Below the pieces are notes generated by a model. The model worked only from the letters and a program-made list of their open reading frames with translations, did not search any database and had not been told where the DNA came from. The position numbers and the translations under genes were made by a program. From Thiotrichaceae bacterium (GTDB lineage Bacteria; Pseudomonadota; Gammaproteobacteria; SZUA-229), in NCBI GenBank assembly GCA_002746365.1, contig NVWZ01000047.1:2829-13705 (forward strand): a stretch of DNA of 10,877 nucleotides. The letters run 5' to 3'. This document shows, one piece after another, positions 7,668-10,877 of the stretch; positions within the stretch are counted from its first letter, which is position 1; each line of letters opens with the position of its first letter.

Positions 7668-8153
7668 ATGGCACGTATAATCATTTTACTTGTAGTAGCG
7701 GGTATCGGTTTAATCCTGTGGTACAAAATCAAAAAAACGCAGGGCGATGAACGTAAGAAGCTGATTATGTGGAGTGTTTTCGGCATTATCGCCAGCTTAT
7801 TGAGCATTCTCGCGGTGACAGGCCACCTCAATGTTATTACAGCCGCTATTGCCGCTTTAGTTGCCCTCGTGCCCCGCGGCCTGCAATTTCTAAAATACCT
7901 GCCATTTATAAGCCGCCTCTATAAACAGCAGGGGCAAGCAGGCAATAACAATCAACAATCAACCACACAGCGACGCCAACAATCCATGAGCGCGGAACAA
8001 GCGATGGATATTCTAGGCTTAAAAACGGGCTACACCGATGAAGAAGTCAAACAGGCTCACCGGAGGATGATGCAGAAAAATCACCCTGACCGAGGCGGTT
8101 CAGACTATCTAGCAGCACAAATTAATACCGCGAAAGATATCCTGTTGGGGTAG
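7668..8153 (+). CDS. Membrane-anchored J-domain protein, Pam18/Tim14-like
   Basis: This 161-residue co-chaperone has a hydrophobic N-terminal helix (about 3-20) and a second hydrophobic region (about 32-70). A polar Gln/Asn-rich linker (88-106) follows, then a compact C-terminal J-like domain (107-161). The domain holds helix II AHRRMMQKN, the essential HPD (139-141) and a tail HPDRGGSDYLAAQINTAKDILL close to mitochondrial Pam18/Tim14. The short domain, with no Gly/Phe or zinc-finger region, makes it a class III J protein that would recruit DnaK (Hsp70) to the inner membrane. The specific client is unknown. No clear Shine-Dalgarno precedes the ATG, but this is the only start before the first helix. 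It is divergent from the outer-membrane gene. Confidence 0.87.
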   Translation: MARIIILLVVAGIGLILWYKIKKTQGDERKKLIMWSVFGIIASLLSILAVTGHLNVITAAIAALVALVPRGLQFLKYLPFISRLYKQQGQAGNNNQQSTTQRRQQSMSAEQAMDILGLKTGYTDEEVKQAHRRMMQKNHPDRGGSDYLAAQINTAKDILLG

Positions 8154-8306
8154 ATAAAGGCCAATCAAACCCTCCACAATGCGCGAATACCTATTAACGA
8201 TTTCTGCACTGTTTTTACGATAGAATACAGCCTCGACAACACCCATCATTTTATACACGATGCCCCAGACGCTTCTACAAACTCTAAATACTGAGGTTTT
8301 TACACC

Positions 8307-8597
8307 ATGCCACTAAGTGATGAAAAAAAAATAAAAACTCGAGATCGTATCAATCGTGATCCGGATTTTCGTGATGCCTTTTTAATTGAAGCGAGAAACA
8401 TGTATAAAAAAGCACTTCAATTTAATAGTCAAATAGAAGATGAAATCAATCGCTTCGAACAGATTTTAGGAGCAGAACCCAATAGCTTCGAATTCACAGA
8501 AGGTGAGCTTGATGAAATAGATGTTTTCGAAAAAATTCTGGACGCTTACGACAGCCAGATACTGGAAGATGAAAAAAACTCGAGTACGATAAATTAA
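8307..8597 (+). CDS. Small acidic hypothetical protein
   Basis: I do not recognise this 96-residue protein. It is hydrophilic and rich in Asp and Glu, especially from residue 43 on. It is predicted helical by eye, with basic residues concentrated in the first 35 positions. It has no signal peptide, cysteine or membrane segment, so it is probably cytoplasmic. GAGG at 8293-8296 lies ten bases before the ATG and supports translation. The spacer to the J-domain gene is 153 nt, so it probably has its own promoter. The lipoprotein gene follows after 45 nt and may be cotranscribed. Confidence 0.65.
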   Translation: MPLSDEKKIKTRDRINRDPDFRDAFLIEARNMYKKALQFNSQIEDEINRFEQILGAEPNSFEFTEGELDEIDVFEKILDAYDSQILEDEKNSSTIN

Positions 8598-8642
8598 TAA
8601 TACCCACCCAGGAGCTTGTCATCTCAACACAAGAGCAATTTA

Positions 8643-9296
8643 ATGCACACTGATAAATACACGTCTTTAAAATCTTTAGTTATTATTATTTTTGGTCTAT
8701 TATTATACGCCTGCACCCAACCAGCCGAAGACCCAAAATCCATTGCCGATAAATACTGGCAACATTTACAAAATGGCAACACTAGCGAAGCTGAAAAATT
8801 AATCTCTACTAATAGTAAACAAGCTTTCGCTAATCACAGCAACCGAATTGCAACAATCGCACAATTAAACAACAGTGCTGCAAAAACCATTGTCAGCACA
8901 ACCATAACGACCATTAATCCAAAAACTCAATTCAGCTACACCTCAACCTTCAATACTGTTTTAGTTTTACAACAAGGAAAATGGCGAGTAGACGTAAATG
9001 AATCAACGATACCTCCTGCACTATCGGCACCAGCAGAAGAACAACTAGCCGAAAAATTATCCGAGTCGATGCAAGACAACATTGAATCCATTGATGAAGC
9101 CATGAAAGAAGGCATGCAACTATTAAACGAGGCACTACGTGATGGCTCGAAAGAAATGGGCGATTCACTCTTGCATATGATGAACGAACTCAGTGGTAAA
9201 ATGAATGAGTCTATCGACAAGATGAAAGAACGCCGTCAACGACAGCAACAACCACAGAATCAACCAGACCCTAAACAAGGCGAAGGCATGATCTAA
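8643..9296 (+). CDS. Putative lipoprotein with DUF4878-like domain and helical C-terminus
   Basis: Starting at ATG 8643 the protein has 217 residues, with signal helix and lipobox LYAC (lipidated Cys24). I prefer this start to an upstream in-frame TTG at 8616: AAGAG at 8631-8635 is spaced seven bases from the ATG, whereas the GGAG at 8611-8614 is only one base from the TTG. Residues about 30-125 ([23 protein letters not shown]...WRVDVNES) resemble the NTF2-like DUF4878 lipoprotein domain. From about 128 the sequence is a long amphipathic helix rich in Met, Glu and Lys, probably coiled coil, ending in a Gln/Pro-rich tail. The role is unknown. The stop overlaps the stop of the convergent integrase gene by four bases. 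Confidence 0.78.
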   Translation: MHTDKYTSLKSLVIIIFGLLLYACTQPAEDPKSIADKYWQHLQNGNTSEAEKLISTNSKQAFANHSNRIATIAQLNNSAAKTIVSTTITTINPKTQFSYTSTFNTVLVLQQGKWRVDVNESTIPPALSAPAEEQLAEKLSESMQDNIESIDEAMKEGMQLLNEALRDGSKEMGDSLLHMMNELSGKMNESIDKMKERRQRQQQPQNQPDPKQGEGMI

Positions 9297-10252
9297 ACAT
9301 CAAGCGGACTTTTCACACCTCGCCCGCCTTTGTTTAGCACATGCGTGTAAATCATGGTTGTGGAAACATCTTTATGACCCAGTAATTCCTGTACCGTGCG
9401 TATATCATATCCGTTCTCAAGCAAATGGGTAGCGAATGAATGTCTCAACGTATGAGGGCTAGCTGGCTTATTTATGTTCACATGTCTAACGGCCTGTTTA
9501 ATAGCGCGCTGAATCGTTTGCGGTGACATGTGATGACGAGCTTTACGATTTGTTCTTGGATCCAACCCAACTTTTGACGAAGGGAAAACATACTGCCATC
9601 CCCACTCCCTGCACGCATTGGGATATTTTCGTTCTAACGCAAAAGGCATATAAACACATCCATACCCCTTAGTAATATCTTTATTATGTTGTGCATTAAC
9701 GCGCTCAAGATGCAGCTTTAAAGCATCAATAACCTTTTCAGGTAATACCGTCACACGATCTTTACCTCCTTTCCCTTGACGAACAACAATCTCTTTACGA
9801 TCAAAATCAATATCTTTTACACGCAAACGCAAACATTCCAACAAACGCATACCCGTCCCATACAACAGTTGCGCCACTAATCCTCTTACACCATCCAGTG
9901 AAGATAAAATTGCATTCACCTCAAAAACGGTTAATACCACTGGTAAGCGCGTAGGTTTTTTTGCCCGTGTTACATCTTCAAGCCAAGGCAAATTAACGTG
10001 TAATACTTGACGATACAAAAAAAGAATAGCATTCAAAGCCTGATTTTGAGTTGATGCAGACACATTTCGCTTAACAGCCAAATAAGTAAGAAATGCCTCA
10101 ATTTCAAGCCGCCCCATACCATTAGGATGCTTCTTATTATTAAATATAATAAAACGCTTTATCCAACTGGTGTATGACTGCTCAGTGCGAATACTATAAT
10201 GCAATGTTTTGATGCGATCACGAACTTGATCCAATAAACGAACTTCTGGCAT
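9293..10252 (-). CDS. intI: Integron integrase (IntI-type tyrosine recombinase)
   Basis: This 319-residue site-specific recombinase captures and reshuffles gene cassettes by attI x attC and attC x attC recombination. The N-terminal SAM-like core-binding domain covers about 1-90 and the catalytic domain the rest. All active-site residues are visible: Arg136 (TGMRLLE), Lys164 (GKGGKDR), His267 and Arg270 (SPHTLRHSF), His293 (LGHKD) and the nucleophile Tyr302. Residues about 193-242 ([20 protein letters not shown] followed by a [11 protein letters not shown] segment) form the extra patch that separates IntI from XerC/D and lets it bind folded attC hairpins. GGAGG at 10258-10262 lies five bases from the ATG. 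The gene points away from the attI and cassette, the usual integron arrangement. It looks intact and therefore potentially active. Confidence 0.96.
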   Translation of the reverse strand: MPEVRLLDQVRDRIKTLHYSIRTEQSYTSWIKRFIIFNNKKHPNGMGRLEIEAFLTYLAVKRNVSASTQNQALNAILFLYRQVLHVNLPWLEDVTRAKKPTRLPVVLTVFEVNAILSSLDGVRGLVAQLLYGTGMRLLECLRLRVKDIDFDRKEIVVRQGKGGKDRVTVLPEKVIDALKLHLERVNAQHNKDITKGYGCVYMPFALERKYPNACREWGWQYVFPSSKVGLDPRTNRKARHHMSPQTIQRAIKQAVRHVNINKPASPHTLRHSFATHLLENGYDIRTVQELLGHKDVSTTMIYTHVLNKGGRGVKSPLDV

Positions 10253-10290
10253 AACATCCTCCTTGATGCATTTGATTTTCTGATATCCAC

Positions 10291-10306
10291 GTAGGGAATC
10301 TCCTAC
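10291..10306. other. Hairpin in the intI leader
   Basis: GTAGG (10291-10295) pairs with CCTAC (10302-10306) around a six-base loop. It would sit in the long 5' untranslated region of intI mRNA, about 40 bases before its Shine-Dalgarno. It could affect mRNA stability or bind a protein. No matching regulator is known to me. Confidence 0.4.
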
Positions 10307-10319
10307 ATGACTGTTTTCT

Positions 10320-10347
10320 TTGATAAAACCGATAAGAGGTGTATGAT
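10320..10347 (+). promoter_or_regulatory. Candidate cassette promoter Pc reading into attI and the first cassette
   Basis: TTGATA (10320-10325) and TATGAT (10342-10347) are each one base from the sigma-70 consensus and are 16 bases apart. Transcription would begin near 10354, about 35 bases before the attI crossover, and run rightward into the cassette. This is the expected place for an integron Pc. The -10 overlaps the -10 of the opposed integrase promoter almost completely. Confidence 0.5.
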
Positions 10348-10370
10348 ACTGACGTAAATAATTATGTCAA
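10343..10370 (-). promoter_or_regulatory. Candidate intI promoter (P-int)
   Basis: On the minus strand, TTGACA (10370-10365, perfect consensus) is followed after 16 bases by TATCAT (10348-10343, five of six). Transcription would start near 10336, giving an intI leader of roughly 84 nt. No LexA box (CTG-N10-CAG) overlaps it, so SOS control as in IntI1 and Vibrio is not supported. Confidence 0.6.
10350..10369. promoter_or_regulatory. Palindrome inside the intI promoter, possible operator
   Basis: TGACGTAA at 10350-10357 mirrors TTATGTCA at 10362-10369 with one G-T mismatch and a four-base centre. It fills the spacer between the -10 and -35 of the integrase promoter and covers most of the -35. 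It also overlaps the start region of the opposed cassette promoter. A protein bound here could switch both. The binder is unknown; IntI itself is one possibility. Confidence 0.4.
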
Positions 10371-10395
10371 ATAGGATACCTATTTGTAGTTATGC
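10368..10395 (+). other. Candidate attI attachment site of the integron
   Basis: A perfect eight-base inverted repeat with a three-base centre (CAAATAGG 10368-10375, CCTATTTG 10379-10386) is followed by TA and the core-like heptamer GTTATGC (10389-10395). The arrangement CCTA, six bases, GTTA resembles the L-R layout of attI1 (CCTA, seven bases, GTTA). The heptamer departs from strict GTTRRRY at one position. Its identity is supported by the exact reverse complement GCATAAC at the R'' position of the downstream attC. Crossover would fall between G10389 and T10390. Confidence 0.55.
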
Positions 10396-10479
10396 GTTTA
10401 AAAGACTAAAAGAAGTTGGTGTTTAAGGCGCAACATATTTAGTTAATTTAAACCTGACAAATAGGCGTTAATCTGTTTT

Positions 10480-10491
10480 TGGTTTATCACT
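10480..10491 (+). repeat. 12-base direct repeat TGGTTTATCACT, first copy
   Basis: TGGTTTATCACT occurs exactly at 10480-10491 and again at 10755-10766, both inside the inferred cassette. The second copy ends 11 bases before the R'' region of attC. An exact 12-mer pair in under 500 bases is unlikely by chance and suggests internal duplication or a shared binding site. Confidence 0.5.
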
Positions 10492-10594
10492 CAATCAAGC
10501 AGTATCTTCGTCAGGGGTGTTTTTAAACTTAAAGTTGCAGGTAAGCATTAAAGTTTAGACGGTTACAATAGGCAATCTTTGTCACAGCTATACT

Positions 10595-10617
10595 GGGGCA
10601 TAAATAAAGCCTGCCCC
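10595..10617 (+). other. GC-rich hairpin within the cassette
   Basis: GGGGCA (10595-10600) pairs with TGCCCC (10612-10617) around an 11-base AT-rich loop. It lies just after a TATACT -10-like box (10589-10594) whose -35 is poor, and 45 bases before the 45-codon ORF. It could be a structured leader, an attenuator or part of a small RNA. No T-run follows, so a simple terminator is less likely. Confidence 0.4.
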
Positions 10618-10661
10618 TAACTAACAACACCGCAATCACGTAAAGGAGTGCAAGTCAGATA

Positions 10662-10799
10662 ATGGTGCAAACATTAACAATGTATTCTTCTTTTGTTGCC
10701 TTCATATCAGGCATTTCTTGGTGGCAAGGTTCCAATCTGTGTTGTCATAAGGTATGGTTTATCACTATGGCTACAGCGCATAACACATATGAGCCATAA
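10662..10799 (+). CDS. Possible 45-residue cassette-encoded protein
   Basis: The ORF begins ATG GTG CAA and encodes a fairly hydrophobic peptide with a possible membrane stretch (MYSSFVAFISGISWW, residues 7-21), followed by two cysteines and a polar tail. AAGGAG (10643-10648) precedes it, but with a 13-base gap that is longer than ideal. It ends inside the attC, which is common for cassette genes. On the opposite strand a 26-codon frame (10735 down to 10655, TTG start) reads as a more ordinary hydrophilic peptide. The coding strand, if any, is therefore undecided. I recognise no family. Confidence 0.22.
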   Translation: MVQTLTMYSSFVAFISGISWWQGSNLCCHKVWFITMATAHNTYEP

Positions 10800-10877
10800 C
10801 TCTGTCAATAGGCACTAGTGTGTTTTTTCGGTTAATTAAATAACCAAAAAAGTATCAATGAGCAAAGTCGGCTACTT
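10778..10877 (+). other. Partial attC recombination site
   Basis: R'' is GCATAAC (10778-10784), the reverse complement of the attI/cassette-start heptamer at 10389. After a six- or seven-base spacer an imperfect hairpin begins. AGCC (10792-10795) pairs with GGCT (10870-10873). ACT-TG-TCA (10799-10807) pairs with 10859-10868, with one mismatch (10802) and a bulged G at 10862. TTTTTT (10823-10828) pairs with AAAAAA (10846-10851) and GGTTA (10830-10834) with TAACC (10841-10845), with C10829 bulged. Bulged bases in an otherwise paired arm are the hallmark of folded attC sites. R' should lie within roughly ten bases after the window end. Confidence 0.6.

Larger units (their letters stand above)
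10390..10877 (+). mobile_element. First integron gene cassette, incomplete at the window edge
   Basis: The interval begins at the inferred crossover (TTATGCG) and ends in a partial attC. It covers 488 bases, almost all without a substantial ORF on either strand. It contains a GC-rich hairpin (10595-10617), a -10-like TATACT (10589-10594), a possible 45-codon ORF (10662-10799) and repeated short motifs. A 20-codon ORF (10364-10426) crosses from attI into the cassette, reminiscent of the short attI ORF of class 1 integrons, but it lacks a Shine-Dalgarno. Non-coding and very-small-ORF cassettes are known in sedentary chromosomal integrons; what this one does is not evident. Confidence 0.5.

Noticed and set aside
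8154..8306. Small ORF or promoter in the spacer before the acidic protein
   Set aside because: An ATG opens only 14 codons, and the TAGAAT box at 8221-8226 lacks a credible -35 at the right distance.
8616..8642. TTG start nine codons upstream for the DUF4878-like lipoprotein
   Set aside because: The GGAG is only one base away from the TTG, while the ATG at 8643 has a correctly spaced AAGAG and gives a better signal peptide.
9293..10252. Phage or XerC/D-type integrase
   Set aside because: The extra segment at about 193-242 and the attI/attC-like neighbourhood are specific to integron integrases.
10280..10365. LexA box controlling intI
   Set aside because: CTG triplets at 10280, 10311 and 10349 were checked; none has CAG ten bases later.
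10467..10473. GTTAATC (within AGGCGTTAATC) as an alternative attI or attC R' core
   Set aside because: The nearest RYYYAAC-like partner upstream (GCGCAAC, 10429-10435) is only about 45 bases away and does not pair beyond GTT. No GATTAAC lies downstream; CATTAAC at 10672 lacks a matching hairpin and R'. It may be a relic but is not supported.
10655..10735. Minus-strand 26-codon ORF opposite the 45-codon ORF
   Set aside because: It has only a TTG start (or an ATG leaving 19 codons) and no Shine-Dalgarno. Noted as an ambiguity, not called.
10823..10851. Intrinsic terminator formed by the T6/A6 hairpin
   Set aside because: The stem is AT-rich with no following T-run and sits at the tip of the larger attC hairpin, which explains it better.
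1..10877. tRNA, rRNA or CRISPR array
   Set aside because: No cloverleaf with a TTCRA arm, no rRNA-like sequence and no regularly spaced repeats were seen on either strand.

Overview
The window looks like chromosomal DNA of a moderately AT-rich gammaproteobacterium, probably free-living and aquatic. This rests on the FadD-type acyl-CoA ligase, the fused SpmA/SpmB-type membrane protein, the TatT/TRAP operon and a chromosomal-type integron integrase. I cannot assign a genus from sequence alone.

Layout, left to right. A complete nucleoside-recognition (Gate) domain membrane protein (2-1231) is followed by a near-perfect palindrome of about 130 bp that resembles a dispersed repeat. Next comes a compact four-gene operon: TatT-type lipoprotein, DctP-type binding protein, DctQ and DctM (1402-5091). 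It should form a TRAP importer with an accessory periplasmic lipoprotein. The binding protein has Trp where carboxylate-binding TRAP proteins have their key Arg, so the ligand may not be a classical small carboxylate. A long-chain fatty acyl-CoA ligase, fadD (5253-6929), follows in the same direction behind its own leader with repeated half-sites. A long hairpin separates it from a convergent small outer-membrane beta-barrel gene (7008-7505, minus). To the right lie a membrane-anchored Pam18/Tim14-like J-domain protein, an acidic hypothetical protein and a lipoprotein with a DUF4878-like domain.

The right end is an integron platform. A complete, apparently active IntI tyrosine recombinase (9293-10252, minus) abuts the lipoprotein gene tail to tail with a 4-nt overlap. 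Upstream of intI is a compact control and attachment region. It holds an integrase promoter with a perfect TTGACA -35 and an outward cassette promoter whose -10 shares the same bases. A palindrome lies inside the integrase promoter, and a candidate attI core follows at 10389-10395 (GTTATGC). From 10390 the sequence reads as the first gene cassette. A matching R'' box (GCATAAC, 10778-10784) opens a large imperfect attC hairpin that the window edge cuts just before its R' box. The cassette is nearly non-coding: one 45-codon ORF behind an AAGGAG, a GC-rich hairpin and several short repeats.

The main candidate for something undescribed is this integron: its shared-promoter attI and its almost gene-less first cassette. 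The TatT-TRAP system next to fadD is the second. All other genes look like ordinary housekeeping or envelope functions.
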